Source: Candidatus Zixiibacteriota bacterium (GTDB taxonomy: Bacteria; Zixibacteria; MSB-5A5; GN15; FEB-12). From it: 64,000 nt of DNA. The position numbers and the translations under genes are program-made. Where the stretch lies: positions 2,601,519 through 2,665,518 of the forward strand of contig CP070674.1 of the NCBI GenBank assembly GCA_020351995.1, written 5' to 3'. Each line of letters begins with the position of its first letter. Position 1 is the first letter of the stretch. The notes under the pieces are model-generated. The model made no database searches. It saw only the letters and a program-made list of their open reading frames with translations, and was not told the DNA's origin. Shown here one piece after another: positions 36,443 to 45,550 of this stretch.

Positions 36443-37348
36443 ATGAGGCAATTCTTGAATAAAACCCGTCTGTTATCACTTCTGGTAATATTGTTGTTGT
36501 GTTCGAGTGTATATTCGTCTGACAACAAGTGGGATGTAAGGATTGAATCATCTAAACAAGTCTACATGCTTCATGAACCAATTGTGCTCGATGTCACGGT
36601 AACGAACAGCACTTCGGACACTCTAAGAACGCACGGATTAATGCAGCCCAACAACTCCGAGTTGTCCGTTTTCTTAAAAGACGGTAACGGTAAACAGGTG
36701 GAATACAGTGGCCCACGCTTCCTGCAGACGTCTGAGCCCGGTCGGCTGCTGCTTGAGCCCAATGACCATGATTATAATTGCTTCAATATTCTTGAGTTGT
36801 ACGGGGCAAGAGAATGTAAATCCGGTTATGAGGTCTCATGTTCGAGATTTCCGTACTTACCAGAAGGAACTTATACGGTTGCCGCTGAATATGAAGGCGA
36901 TATTTCCAATGAGTTGTCAATCAATGTCGTTGCGCCATATGGACAGGAGGCAGAAGTTCTAAAGAAAATCGAAGAAGCGTATCAGATCTGGTCACAGTCG
37001 GATACCGATCCATCATCCCGAGTTTATGGAGAAATTCCAAGAGACTATCCAAATAGTGTTTATACTGAATTATGTTACTATCTCTCCCGGTTCTACTCCC
37101 ACGAAATCTTCAATGGATTTAGAAGCGGAGCTTTTAATCTCCGAACTCTAAATAGAGAAATGTTGGCCAAGTATCCCAACTCGGCAAATGTAAAAGGCTG
37201 GCTGCTGTCACTGACAGACCAGAAGAATGAAGATGAAAAGACCGCGATCTATGATAAACTGATCAACGAGCACCCCAACACAAGATGCTCCAAGATGGCC
37301 GGTCTGCTGAAAAAGAGGATATTAGCTAAGCGGGAGGTGAGGAAATGA
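36443..37348 (+). CDS. Secreted protein: Ig-like domain plus TPR-like helices
   Basis: 301 residues from ATG 36443 (AAGGA 5-9 bases upstream; this places a normal signal peptide at the N-terminus, TRLLSLLVILLLCSSVYSS). Residues about 30-160 look like a beta-sandwich: VYMLHEPIVLDVTVTNSTSD, SELSVFLKDGNGKQVEYSG and LPEGTYTVAAEYEGDI. The C-terminal part is helical and TPR-like (EEAYQIWSQSDTDP, YPNSVYTELCYYLSRFY, KLINEHPNTRCSKMAGLLKK). Sampled 60-base lines are about 43% GC against 50-55% in pilT. It is an isolated plus-strand gene between two minus-strand acc loci. Family not recognised; recent acquisition is possible. Confidence 0.7.
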   Translation: MRQFLNKTRLLSLLVILLLCSSVYSSDNKWDVRIESSKQVYMLHEPIVLDVTVTNSTSDTLRTHGLMQPNNSELSVFLKDGNGKQVEYSGPRFLQTSEPGRLLLEPNDHDYNCFNILELYGARECKSGYEVSCSRFPYLPEGTYTVAAEYEGDISNELSINVVAPYGQEAEVLKKIEEAYQIWSQSDTDPSSRVYGEIPRDYPNSVYTELCYYLSRFYSHEIFNGFRSGAFNLRTLNREMLAKYPNSANVKGWLLSLTDQKNEDEKTAIYDKLINEHPNTRCSKMAGLLKKRILAKREVRK

Positions 37349-37713
37349 GAAAGCTGGACAACGCAGGGCAGAACTCGGTAGCAGTTCTGCCGTAAAGTCT
37401 TCCTTCAATCCAACCCTGCAATCCACTGCTTGGAGTGAGATCATTTTGCGACGGCAATCATTATATTCCCCCGGATGTCGGGTTTCTTTTTCGCACCGCT
37501 CATCAGGAACCCGATCTAGGTCCACTGAGTCTTTACCCACCGCAGGCGGTGGGGCACCCGGCACACTCCGCATGGCAGGGCGCCGCACGCGGGATCTCAC
37601 TCTTGTCACTCTCAACGATAAAGAGATTCTAATCATTTTCAATTGAATTCCGCAAGAAAAACGGCTGTGCTCCCGAAAAGCACAGCCATTATAATCTGCC
37701 TGACGGTCTATCG
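37349..37713. other. Intergenic region between the secreted protein and pilT
   Basis: 365 bases without a gene. It contains an 18-bp inverted repeat CCCACCGC-AG-GCGGTGGG (37536-37553), REP-like in appearance, and the pilT terminator. The C-terminal part of a long minus-strand antisense ORF crosses it but has no coding character. Confidence 0.5.
37654..37687 (-). terminator. Rho-independent terminator after pilT
   Basis: On the minus strand GGCTGTGCT/AGCACAGCC stem (37679-37687 with 37663-37671), 7-base loop, then a CGTTTTTC T-run. Lies 27 bases past the pilT stop. Confidence 0.88.
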
Positions 37714-38880
37714 TCAATACTTCGTAAAGTCGTTGCTCGAATCCAAACGCTGCTCGATACGACGATCGTCCTCGTCCTCCGGCTCTTCGTCTTCTTTCCA
37801 GCGATCGGCGGAACCCGTAATACCCCGCAACCTCAGATCGAAATCGTCCGGGTTGGTCGCGTGCGCCATGGCTTCCTCGAACGAAATCAAACCCTCCTTG
37901 TGAAGCTGCATAATCGACTGGTCGAAAGTCAGCATGCCGTACTGCACGCCGCCGCCTTCCATCAGGTCCATAATACCGGCGGTTTTGTCCGGATCGATAA
38001 TACACTCTTTGATCGCTCCCGAGTCGAACATGATTTCCAGTGCCGGAACCCGCCCCGGCATATCGGCCCGCGTTAACAGCCTCTGGCACACGATACCTTT
38101 GAGGGTACCCGCCAGAAGCAGCCTTATCTGCTGGTGCTGGTGCGGAGGGAAGAACGATATGATACGCGTGATCGTCTCAATAACGTTCATGGTGTGAAGC
38201 GTCGTAAGCACCAGGTGACCTGTATCGGCTGCCGTAAGCGCGATCGACATGGTTTCGATATCACGCACCTCACCGATCAGAATAACATCCGGGTCCTGAC
38301 GGAAAGCGTGCCGCAACGCCGCGGCGAACGTTTCGGTATCACCGCCGACCTCGCGCTGCGAGATAATCGATTTCTTGTCGCGATAGATGTACTCGATCGG
38401 GTCCTCAATTGTGAGAATATTGTCGGTCCGCTTGGCGTTCATTTCCTCAATCAACGCCGCCAGCGTTGTCGACTTACCCGAACCGGTGGTACCGGTGATA
38501 ATAACCAGACCGCGATGCAAGTTCGCAATCTTCTTAACCGATGTGGGCAGGTGGAGTTCTTCGAAAGAGGGTACCGACGTATTGACGGCACGGATAGCGA
38601 TACCAGTGGTGCCCCGCTGACGGAACAGGTTTATACGAAAACGTCCCAGCTTGGCTACCGACAGAGCCAGGTCCATCTCGTTCTTGCGGTGGAAGCGCTC
38701 GCGTTGCTTGTCGTTCAAAATCTGAGAGACGATGGTGTCCATCTGGTCGATACTGATCGGCTCGGTAGCGATTTGTTCCAGACGGCCGTTTACTCTCACA
38801 TGGGGTCGGATACCAACTCGGACGTGAAGGTCGGAAGCTTTCCGGTTGAGCATGTCAACCAGCATCTGCTTTAAAGTCAT
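37714..38880 (-). CDS. pilT: Type IV pilus twitching/retraction ATPase PilT
   Basis: 388-residue hexameric AAA-like ATPase that depolymerises type IV pili. N-terminal MLNRKASDLHVRVGIRPHVRVNGRL; Walker A in VIITGTTGSGKSTTLAALIE; Asp box DNILTIEDPIEYIYRDKKS; Walker B in PDVILIGEVRDIETMSIAL; and His box in TGHLVLTTLHTMNV. The AIRAVN-type motif of PilT is present (GIAIRAVNTSVPSFEEL). A Glu/Asp-rich tail (EDEEPEDEDDRR-like) extends the C-terminus. No other pilus genes are nearby; it follows accB by 21 bases. Confidence 0.95.
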   Translation of the reverse strand: MTLKQMLVDMLNRKASDLHVRVGIRPHVRVNGRLEQIATEPISIDQMDTIVSQILNDKQRERFHRKNEMDLALSVAKLGRFRINLFRQRGTTGIAIRAVNTSVPSFEELHLPTSVKKIANLHRGLVIITGTTGSGKSTTLAALIEEMNAKRTDNILTIEDPIEYIYRDKKSIISQREVGGDTETFAAALRHAFRQDPDVILIGEVRDIETMSIALTAADTGHLVLTTLHTMNVIETITRIISFFPPHQHQQIRLLLAGTLKGIVCQRLLTRADMPGRVPALEIMFDSGAIKECIIDPDKTAGIMDLMEGGGVQYGMLTFDQSIMQLHKEGLISFEEAMAHATNPDDFDLRLRGITGSADRWKEDEEPEDEDDRRIEQRLDSSNDFTKY

Positions 38881-38901
38881 GGCAACCCCTTTCAGGTGTG
38901 G

Positions 38902-39399
38902 TTAACCTGCTGGGTCGATCAGGAACAACTCCTGCCCGAACTCTACCGGCTGGGCATTTTCAACGAGGATTTTGGCTACCCGGCCGCTGACTTCGGACTC
39001 GATCTCGTTCATCAGTTTCATTGCCTCAACAATGCAAACTACCTGACCAACTGTAATCTTCTCGTTCAGCGAGACATACGGGTTAGCTTCCGGTGAAGGT
39101 GCGGCATAAAATGTGCCGACCATGGGCGACTTGACCGCCACCTGGCGACCCGTATCCTCAACGGGTGGTGCTTCTGCTGGGGTCGGGGGGACAACCGCCG
39201 GCGGCGCCGGTTCGGAAGTTGTGGTACTGGTCGCGGTCACGATTGGCTGCAAAACCGCAGGCGAATCGCCGCTTCCATTAGACGATGCCGACAGCCGCTG
39301 CGTGATTCTCACCTTGCGGCCCCAACTAGACACCTCTAATGATTCAATATCGGACTCTTCGACCAGTCTTATTAGCTTTTTGATGTATTTTTCGTTCAT
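38902..39399 (-). CDS. accB: Biotin carboxyl carrier protein of acetyl-CoA carboxylase
   Basis: 165 residues from ATG 39399 ([19 protein letters not shown], the typical AccB N-terminus; an upstream in-frame start at 39432 is unlikely). A Pro/Ala/Thr-rich linker (about 50-90) connects to the biotinyl domain with [20 protein letters not shown] and the biotinylated Lys in [14 protein letters not shown]. It lies between an M24 peptidase gene and pilT instead of beside accC. Confidence 0.95.
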   Translation of the reverse strand: MNEKYIKKLIRLVEESDIESLEVSSWGRKVRITQRLSASSNGSGDSPAVLQPIVTATSTTTSEPAPPAVVPPTPAEAPPVEDTGRQVAVKSPMVGTFYAAPSPEANPYVSLNEKITVGQVVCIVEAMKLMNEIESEVSGRVAKILVENAQPVEFGQELFLIDPAG

Positions 39400-39416
39400 A
39401 GGGTTTCCCTGTAGAA

Positions 39417-39442
39417 TACGGCAGGCCGCCAAACCTGCCGTA
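39417..39442 (-). promoter_or_regulatory. Stable hairpin in the accB leader
   Basis: TACGGCAGG/CCTGCCGTA, a 9-bp perfect stem with 8-base loop, located 18 bases upstream of the accB ATG on the transcript. No U-run follows, so it is not a standard terminator. It could influence accB expression relative to the upstream peptidase gene. Confidence 0.5.
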
Positions 39443-39478
39443 CGTTGACTTACAGCGTCATATAATAAAATAATCGAA

Positions 39479-40552
39479 CTACAGTTCCAACAAGTTTTTT
39501 GGCGACGTGGTCAGCACCCGGCATCCGGTCCTGGTAACAACTACATCGTCTTCAATCCGGCATCCCCCCCAGCCACTGATATAAATACCCGGCTCCACTG
39601 TTATCACGTTGTTTACCTTTAACTTATCGTCGGAAATACTGGACAGACGAGGTCCCACGTGAATAAAAAGCCCGATTCCGTGGCCGGTCCCGTGGCCGAA
39701 GTTCTTGCCGTAGCCCGCCTTAGTGATGATCCTGCGACAGACGGCGTCTACTGCCTTGCCAGAGACCCCGGCTTTGACCTTCTTGATCCCGGCTTTGTTG
39801 GCCCTCAACACTAACTCGTAGATTTTCTTCTGCTTAGGTGAGGCTTTGCCCACCACCACCGTACGGGTTATATCCGAAACATACCCGTTAACCGTGGCTC
39901 CAAAGTCGAAAGTAACGAAATCTCCCTTTTGTATCTTCTTGTTCGTGGCCATCCCATGCGGAAGAGCAGAACGATACCCCGACGCCACGATACTTTCGAA
40001 ACCCGGTTTTTCGCTGCCCAGCATCATCATCTGATATTCCAGTTCGGCCGCTACCTCGCGCTCACGCACACCGGGCCGAATCAACGCCAGAATCCGTTCG
40101 AAAGCCGTGTCCGCGATTCTCACCGCCTTGGTGATGTTAGCAACCTCCTCGCTGTCTTTCACCCATCCTAATTCCGTGAAGACATTATCGGCCGGGACCA
40201 AAATCGCGTCCTTGAGCGCCCCCTCCAATCGCTTTCGCCCCGTCACGGTCAGATACTCACCATTGAATCCCCATCGATGGTTTTTGATGTTGTACTTCGA
40301 AAAATCCTTAAGCGCTCCCGTCGGGTCACCTCTGATAATATGTATCTTGGCTCCCTTGACCTGTTTGGCCGACTGGTCCTTGTAACGAAAGTCAGTGAAG
40401 AAATCCGCAGACTTCCGGCCGATAATCAACATCGCAGACGTTCCAGTAAAACCGGTCAGATACCTGATGTGATCGAGATGATTTACTATCACTCCGTCGA
40501 GGTTTTCTCTCTGGAATTGTTTGCGAACGGCATCAATCCGTTTTCTTGACAT
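39479..40552 (-). CDS. M24 family Xaa-Pro aminopeptidase/prolidase
   Basis: 357 residues. Creatinase-type N-terminal domain ([22 protein letters not shown]) followed by the pita-bread metallopeptidase domain. Dinuclear-metal ligands: Asp in [20 protein letters not shown], His in [19 protein letters not shown], Glu in [10 protein letters not shown] and Glu in [12 protein letters not shown]. It cleaves N-terminal Xaa-Pro bonds or Xaa-Pro dipeptides. The start overlaps the end of the upstream TPR gene by 20 bases. Such peptidases often precede efp/accB; here accB follows but no efp is seen. Confidence 0.94.
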   Translation of the reverse strand: MSRKRIDAVRKQFQRENLDGVIVNHLDHIRYLTGFTGTSAMLIIGRKSADFFTDFRYKDQSAKQVKGAKIHIIRGDPTGALKDFSKYNIKNHRWGFNGEYLTVTGRKRLEGALKDAILVPADNVFTELGWVKDSEEVANITKAVRIADTAFERILALIRPGVREREVAAELEYQMMMLGSEKPGFESIVASGYRSALPHGMATNKKIQKGDFVTFDFGATVNGYVSDITRTVVVGKASPKQKKIYELVLRANKAGIKKVKAGVSGKAVDAVCRRIITKAGYGKNFGHGTGHGIGLFIHVGPRLSSISDDKLKVNNVITVEPGIYISGWGGCRIEDDVVVTRTGCRVLTTSPKNLLEL

Positions 40553-41177
40553 GGGAGTTTTCCTTATGCTTGGATTTTTCTTCTGCGATGTTCAGCTTTT
40601 CCAGAAGACGCGGATTCTGGGACGAAGTCGATAAGTTTCTGTAAACCTCCGCCGCCAGCCGAGGATATCCCTGGGCCAGGTAGAGATCGGCGATCGTTTC
40701 GGTGTAGAAAGGAATCTCTCGGGTGACCTGCTTTGCGGCCAACTGCGACACCTCTTCCTCGGCGCGTCGCAAAGTAATCGTGTGGGTGGTTTCTCTTCTG
40801 GCTTTAACGAGCGGGCTTTTCAGACCCCGGCAGTATGGATCGATTGTCAGCACCCGATTATAATCGGCCACGGCGCCGTGTTCGTCGCCCCGCATGAACT
40901 TTATGTCACCAAGATACTTCAGGGCGACCAGATTTTCCGGGTCCATCGACAGAACGTGATATAACTGCTCGGACGCCGAATCAACCTGCCCGGCGTGATA
41001 GAGCGCGCGAGCATAGATGAGCCTGCCGGAAAGGGTCGGTGGTTCCTCCGCGAGATGTTCCTTACATATCTCAACTGCTTTTGAAAAGCGGCCTTCCTCG
41101 AGACACCTGGCCGCCTGAGCCACACGACTGCCACGCGAGGCCAAATCGTCGGTAACATTCAATGCCGCGTCAAACAT
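40533..41177 (-). CDS. Tetratricopeptide-repeat protein
   Basis: 214 residues with no signal peptide. TPR-like helix pairs: AQAARCLEEGRFSKAVEICKE, LIYARALYHAGQVDSASEQLY, LVALKYLGDIKFMRGDEHGAV and ADLYLAQGYPRLAAEVYRNL. Likely a cytoplasmic scaffold. The C-terminus is Lys/Glu-rich. The gene overlaps the M24 peptidase gene by 20 bases, which implies coupling, and follows rfaE2 by 89 bases. Confidence 0.85.
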   Translation of the reverse strand: MFDAALNVTDDLASRGSRVAQAARCLEEGRFSKAVEICKEHLAEEPPTLSGRLIYARALYHAGQVDSASEQLYHVLSMDPENLVALKYLGDIKFMRGDEHGAVADYNRVLTIDPYCRGLKSPLVKARRETTHTITLRRAEEEVSQLAAKQVTREIPFYTETIADLYLAQGYPRLAAEVYRNLSTSSQNPRLLEKLNIAEEKSKHKENSHVKKTD

Positions 41178-41266
41178 AAGTCTATAAGAAATGCCTGTTC
41201 CCCAAAAAAATCAAGGATTCGGAAGAAACCGGGAAAACTAGTGGAATGCCGGTCAGGAAATATCGC

Positions 41267-41734
41267 TTAACGCAAGCGCCTTAAAATCGTACTGGTCGCC
41301 CGCCCGCTGGTAAGCTTGACACGTTTGACCTGCCCACCATACGATCTGACAAACGACGCCCCGACAATCTCGTTAAATTTGTAATCGGCTCCTTTTACGA
41401 GTACATCCGGCCTTACCAGCTTTATCAGTCGATCCGGGGTATCCTCGCCGAACAAAACCACAAAGTCCACCATGCGCAGGGCCAGGAGAATTACCGCCCG
41501 GTCCGTCTGCGATTGCACCGGACGGGATTCGCCTTTTAAACGACGTACCGAACCATCCGTGTTCAGTCCGACTATCAGAATGTCGCCGAACGATTTTGCC
41601 TTCCTCAGGTATTCCACGTGTCCGCGGTGTATGATGTCAAAAACACCGTTGGTGAAGACAACCTTTTTCCCCTGACCTTTGAGCCTGCGAGATAATCCGG
41701 CGATTTTGCTTTTACTGATTAGATTCTTCTTCAT
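41267..41734 (-). CDS. rfaE2: D-glycero-beta-D-manno-heptose 1-phosphate adenylyltransferase (RfaE2-type)
   Basis: 155 residues from ATG 41734. Nucleotidyltransferase with KVVFTNGVFDIIHRGHVEYL (the HxGH motif as HRGH), ILIVGLNTDGSVRRLKG, QTDRAVILLALRMVDFVVLF and the C-terminal SGRATSTILRRL (ISTT-like). It activates heptose-1-phosphate to ADP-heptose for LPS inner core. The kinase half is the separate gene rfaE1 two genes upstream, so HldE is split here. The upstream in-frame start at 41764 would overlap the small membrane gene. Confidence 0.93.
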   Translation of the reverse strand: MKKNLISKSKIAGLSRRLKGQGKKVVFTNGVFDIIHRGHVEYLRKAKSFGDILIVGLNTDGSVRRLKGESRPVQSQTDRAVILLALRMVDFVVLFGEDTPDRLIKLVRPDVLVKGADYKFNEIVGASFVRSYGGQVKRVKLTSGRATSTILRRLR

Positions 41735-41736
41735 GT

Positions 41737-41928
41737 TTACCAGATATTCGGTAACTCCCCCCATATACCCACAATCAAGAGGATCAGGCCGCCCGTGAAC
41801 GTGAGTATGCGGTCAACCCGGTGCGGGTTCTCGCGGTGAATTTTCTTGAGAATGAAACTGTCGCGCCTTAACGAGTCCGCCATTAGCGCCACACCAAGAA
41901 GGATCTGAACAACGCGGAGTACCCACAT
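41737..41928 (-). CDS. Small membrane protein between rfaE1 and rfaE2
   Basis: 63 residues with two hydrophobic helices (VLRVVQILLGVALMADSL and ILTFTGGLILLIVGIWG) separated by a basic loop. It fills the gap exactly: 17 bases after rfaE1 and 2 bases before the rfaE2 ATG, which supports it being a real gene. No family recognised. Confidence 0.6.
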   Translation of the reverse strand: MWVLRVVQILLGVALMADSLRRDSFILKKIHRENPHRVDRILTFTGGLILLIVGIWGELPNIW

Positions 41929-41945
41929 GACGTTAACCCCGGAAC

Positions 41946-42968
41946 CTACTGCGGCGCCGCTTTGGCCAGATTGCCGTTTTTGATATTATGTATCAGCTCG
42001 GCTTTCAACTGGGGTACCGTCACCGAGGCCGTCCCGACCTCCGCCACCGTGATACCGGCTCCGGCATTAGCGACTATGGCTGCCTCCACCAGGTCCGCCC
42101 CACCACAGACCGCCGATACAAAGGTGGCGATCACCGTGTCGCCTGCCCCGGTCACATCGTAAACTTTCCGCGCGAACGTGGGAATGTGGGTCGGCCCCTC
42201 GCCATGGCGAAATATCGACATCCCGTCGGCACCGCGTGTGATGAGAATCGATTTGGCCTCGAGCTTTTCTATCAAGCCGCTACCCACCTCAAGCAGGTCG
42301 GCCTCGGTGCGAATTCTCTTTCCGTAGGCAAACCCGGCTTCATGATGGTTAGGCGTAATTACCGAGACTCGGCGATAGTTGTGAAAATGGGTTTCCTTGG
42401 GATCCACCCCGACGAATATGCCCTTATCCAGGCAAAGTTCAATGACTTGCTGAAGCAGCGATAAGGTAATTACCCCTTTGCCGTAGTCCGAGATAATAAC
42501 AGCCCCAATATCGTCAACAACCGACTTGAACCGCGCCAAAACCTTGCGCTCAATGTCCTTATCCAGTTCGTGCGAATTTTCACGATCGGTTCTTACCACC
42601 TGCTGGTTGTTGGCAATAACCCTGGTTTTGATGGTCGTCCGGCGTGACGGGTCGTTCACGATGAAGTCACCTGAAATTCGCTTTTCTTTCAAAAGCTGGG
42701 TCATCCTGATAGATGCCTCATCCTCACCCACCGTCCCCAGCAGCATTGGTTCATCGCCTAACGCTTTTATGTTCGCGGCCACGTTGGCGGAACCGCCGAG
42801 GAGACATCTATCCGACGATATCTCGACCACTGGAACCGGCGCCTCGGGAGATATTCTGCTAACGGTGCCAAAAAGGTACTCGTCGAGCATGATGTCGCCC
42901 AGAATCAGGATCCTCGATCTGCCCATCCCTTTTGTTATTTGATCAATCCGTTCGGTGGTCAGCGGCAT
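41946..42968 (-). CDS. rfaE1: D-glycero-beta-D-manno-heptose-7-phosphate kinase (RfaE1-type)
   Basis: 340-residue PfkB-family kinase. N-terminal ILILGDIMLDEYLFGTVSRI, the sugar-binding LLGGSANVAANIKALG, DYGKGVITLSLLQQVI, VDPKETHFHNYRRVSVITPN and the catalytic-base motif YDVTGAGDTVIATF. It phosphorylates heptose-7-P to the 1,7-bisphosphate in ADP-heptose synthesis. First gene of a minus-strand run, divergent from the DUF3467 gene. Confidence 0.94.
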   Translation of the reverse strand: MPLTTERIDQITKGMGRSRILILGDIMLDEYLFGTVSRISPEAPVPVVEISSDRCLLGGSANVAANIKALGDEPMLLGTVGEDEASIRMTQLLKEKRISGDFIVNDPSRRTTIKTRVIANNQQVVRTDRENSHELDKDIERKVLARFKSVVDDIGAVIISDYGKGVITLSLLQQVIELCLDKGIFVGVDPKETHFHNYRRVSVITPNHHEAGFAYGKRIRTEADLLEVGSGLIEKLEAKSILITRGADGMSIFRHGEGPTHIPTFARKVYDVTGAGDTVIATFVSAVCGGADLVEAAIVANAGAGITVAEVGTASVTVPQLKAELIHNIKNGNLAKAAPQ

Positions 42969-43019
42969 GAAATACCCTGTACCTATCCAGTTATTAAGCG
43001 CTTTCGTTCTATTAAATCA

Positions 43020-43047
43020 TTGACTTAGGCTGAGAATATATTAAAAT
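43020..43047 (+). promoter_or_regulatory. Candidate promoter for the DUF3467-GH57 operon
   Basis: TTGACT (43020-43025), 16-base spacer, TAAAAT (43042-43047) in the divergent region. Five of six bases match at each hexamer. The ATG at 43110 is preceded by TAAGGTGAG. Confidence 0.7.
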
Positions 43048-43109
43048 GGGATGCCTTAAACAAGAAAATACCCTGTAAATCAGAAAACGAGCTTTTGTAA
43101 GGTGAGAAT

Positions 43110-43442
43110 ATGAATCAACCCCAACCACCGCAACAAATTAACATCGAACTGGGCGAGAAAGAAGCCGAGGGTATCTACGCTAACCTGGCTATGATTATGC
43201 ACTCGCCTACCGAGATTATTATCGACTTCGCACGCGTCATGCCCCGGATGCCCAAATCAAAGGTTCTGGCCCGCATCATCATGACTCCCATGCATGCCAA
43301 GATGCTGCACAAGGCATTGACGGACAATATCAAGAAATTCGAAAGCCAGTTCGGGGAAATCAAGGTTTTCGGTTCTCCCGACAAAACGTCCAAGCCCATC
43401 GGGTTTCAGTCGGCCACGGGCGATCTTGAGGATGACAAATGA
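43110..43442 (+). CDS. DUF3467 protein
   Basis: 110 residues. INIELGEKEAEGIYANLAMI, PTEIIIDFARVMPRMPKSKV, ARIIMTPMHAKMLHKALTDN and IKKFESQFGEIKV are the DUF3467 pattern; the family has no established function and is widespread in bacteria. Its stop overlaps the GH57 start by four bases (ATGA), so the two are translationally coupled. Confidence 0.9.
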   Translation: MNQPQPPQQINIELGEKEAEGIYANLAMIMHSPTEIIIDFARVMPRMPKSKVLARIIMTPMHAKMLHKALTDNIKKFESQFGEIKVFGSPDKTSKPIGFQSATGDLEDDK

Positions 43443-45184
43443 CCAGAGGTTACTTCGCCTTTGTTCTTCACAGCCACCTGCCTTACGTACTATCGCATGG
43501 TCGCTGGCCGCACGGTACCGACTGGCTGTGCGAAGCGGCCGCGGAAACCTATATGCTTCTTCTGAGGATCCTCAATGAACTGATCGATGAGGGTCATCGC
43601 CCTAAGCTCACTATCGGCCTGTCACCGGTCTTGTGCGAACAGCTTGCCGATAACTCCTTCAAAGAGGAGTTCATCGTTTATCTCAACCAGAAAATCAAAG
43701 CTGCCGAGCACGACGCCGAGGAGTTTTACAAGTACGACGAGCAAAACATGCTGGAGAACGCCCATCTATGGGAAAACTTCTATCGCGCCAGCCTCAACCA
43801 GTTTAACAACATCGGGCAGGACATAATTTACCAATTCAAAAGACTCCAGGACGATGGATACCTCGAGATAATGACCTGCGGCGCTACCCACGGATACTAC
43901 CCGCTCCTGTCGCGGGACGAATCGCTCCAGGCACAGACTAAAATGGCGGTTAAAAGCTACAAAAGGCATTTCGGTCGCGAGCCGCGCGGCATCTGGCTAC
44001 CCGAGTGCGCTTACCGTCCCCGCTATGACTGGACACCGCCGGTTCCCATCGGTGGTGTTCAAACGAGCAGCCCGCGTAAAGGCGTTGACGAGTTCCTTTC
44101 GGAAAACGGATTGGAGTTCTTCATAATTGACTCGGCCCTGCTGAAAGGTGGAAAATCGATCGGGGTCTATATCGATCGTTTCGAGGCTCTCAAGCTCCTC
44201 TGGGGACAGTTTGAGAAAAGCTACAAGCCGCGCGCAGAGGAAAAGGACAAAACCCCCCGCGACGTTTACCTGGTTTCATCATCGCCCGAAGGCAAGAAGC
44301 CCACGGCCGTCTATACCCGCGACCCTGAAACCGGCCTGCTGGTATGGTCCGGCGAACACGGCTATCCCGGCGACGGCAACTATATTGACTTCCACAAGAA
44401 GCGTTTCCCCGGCGGCCACCGCTACTGGGCAGTGACATCGTCGAAAGCCGACCTGGCCGATAAGCTGGAGTATCATCATAGTTCGGCCCTTGCCAGGGTC
44501 GATGAGAACGGAGACCATTTCAGTCAGAAAGTCGTTGACATAATCAACAGTCATCATGATCTGACGGGCGAGAAGGGCGTCCTGATCGCACCATACGACG
44601 CCGAACTCTTCGGACACTGGTGGTTTGAGGGACCCCAGTTTCTGAAAAAGGTCCTGAGCGACTTATGCACCAGCGACAGCGTCGAGCTTACCTTTCTGTC
44701 AGAGGACCTGGATCGCAGAAAACCGGCCCAGATCATTTCCATTCCGGAAGGAAGCTGGGGACAGGGCAATCATCACTACATATGGCTTAACGAGCACACC
44801 GAGTGGACGTGGAAACACATCTATGAGTGTGAAGCCAAAATGAGCCAGCTGGCCGCTTGGTGGCTCGATAACCCGGACCAGCGCGACACCGAGCTGGAAC
44901 GTGTCCTCAAACAGTTAGCGCGAGAACTTATGCTCCTATCGGCCTCGGATTGGCAGTTCCTGATATCGACATTTGCCGCCCGTGACTACGCCGAACTGCG
45001 TCTGGTCGAGCACTACGAGGACTTCCGCCGTCTCACTCTGATGGCCGAAAAGAAAATCAACGGTCAGGCCCTGAGACCGGGCGAAAAACAGTTTCTTGAC
45101 GATTGCGCTCAACGTGACGCTCTCTTCCCCGATATAGAAATCGAGTGGTTCGGCAAGGTTGAATACCCGGCGACTTCCGCCTAA
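43439..45184 (+). CDS. Glycoside hydrolase family 57, probable 1,4-alpha-glucan branching enzyme
   Basis: 581 residues. GH57 opening FAFVLHSHLPYVLSHGRWPH (the HxH motif), nucleophile Glu in PRGIWLPECAYRPRYDW, the acid/base Asp region VLIAPYDAELFGHWWFEGPQ and a C-terminal helical domain (SDWQFLISTFAARDYAELRL) of the branching-enzyme type. It would introduce alpha-1,6 branches into glycogen-like glucan in the cytoplasm. No other glycogen genes are in the window. GH57 amylases or glucanotransferases share the barrel, but 'ELFGHWWFEGP' with the C-terminal domain favours branching enzyme. Confidence 0.9.
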   Translation: MTRGYFAFVLHSHLPYVLSHGRWPHGTDWLCEAAAETYMLLLRILNELIDEGHRPKLTIGLSPVLCEQLADNSFKEEFIVYLNQKIKAAEHDAEEFYKYDEQNMLENAHLWENFYRASLNQFNNIGQDIIYQFKRLQDDGYLEIMTCGATHGYYPLLSRDESLQAQTKMAVKSYKRHFGREPRGIWLPECAYRPRYDWTPPVPIGGVQTSSPRKGVDEFLSENGLEFFIIDSALLKGGKSIGVYIDRFEALKLLWGQFEKSYKPRAEEKDKTPRDVYLVSSSPEGKKPTAVYTRDPETGLLVWSGEHGYPGDGNYIDFHKKRFPGGHRYWAVTSSKADLADKLEYHHSSALARVDENGDHFSQKVVDIINSHHDLTGEKGVLIAPYDAELFGHWWFEGPQFLKKVLSDLCTSDSVELTFLSEDLDRRKPAQIISIPEGSWGQGNHHYIWLNEHTEWTWKHIYECEAKMSQLAAWWLDNPDQRDTELERVLKQLARELMLLSASDWQFLISTFAARDYAELRLVEHYEDFRRLTLMAEKKINGQALRPGEKQFLDDCAQRDALFPDIEIEWFGKVEYPATSA

Positions 45185-45243
45185 ACGACTGCCGACCGAT
45201 TTTTTATTTGATTCCGCTCTTTCGTACGACCGATATTGCAGCT

Positions 45244-45465
45244 ATGACACTCGCCAGAAACTTCACCAAGTGCCCGTATTGTCGGGAGGAGATCGCTGAA
45301 GGTGCTATACGGTGCAAACATTGCCACGCCGACCTGAGTGATCTGAAGAAGAAGGAATCTGTCTGGGCAAAGTACAACTGCTTTCGGACCGGTTTTCTGG
45401 TCGGTATCCTGTTCACCATTGTGCTGTCCATAATCCTCTACTTACATTTCACGTCCGGGAACTGA
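45244..45465 (+). CDS. Small zinc-ribbon membrane protein
   Basis: 73 residues from ATG 45244; a TTG at 45208 would add 12. A zinc ribbon (KCPYCREEIAEGAIRCKHCH, two CxxC) is followed by a charged linker and one transmembrane helix (FLVGILFTIVLSIILYLHF). The 'CPYC.E.I...A.RCKHCG' module is common in bacterial membrane proteins of unknown role. The start lacks a clear Shine-Dalgarno. Lies 59 bases after the GH57 gene. Confidence 0.7.
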   Translation: MTLARNFTKCPYCREEIAEGAIRCKHCHADLSDLKKKESVWAKYNCFRTGFLVGILFTIVLSIILYLHFTSGN

Positions 45466-45516
45466 GCGAACCCCCTTTCCCGTATCTTGGCTACATCAAA
45501 CAGCCCGAAAGGGCAC

Positions 45517-45544
45517 TTGACAAATCCTGATTAATGTCGATAAA
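45517..45544 (+). promoter_or_regulatory. Candidate promoter for the membrane sensor gene
   Basis: TTGACA (45517-45522), 16-base spacer, GATAAA (45539-45544). The -35 is perfect; the -10 is moderate. Confidence 0.6.
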
Positions 45545-45550
45545 GTGATA

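Noticed and set aside
37322-38089. 255-residue minus-strand ORF
   Set aside because: Lies in another frame of pilT and the adjacent intergenic region; composition is Arg/Gly-rich shadow sequence with no features.
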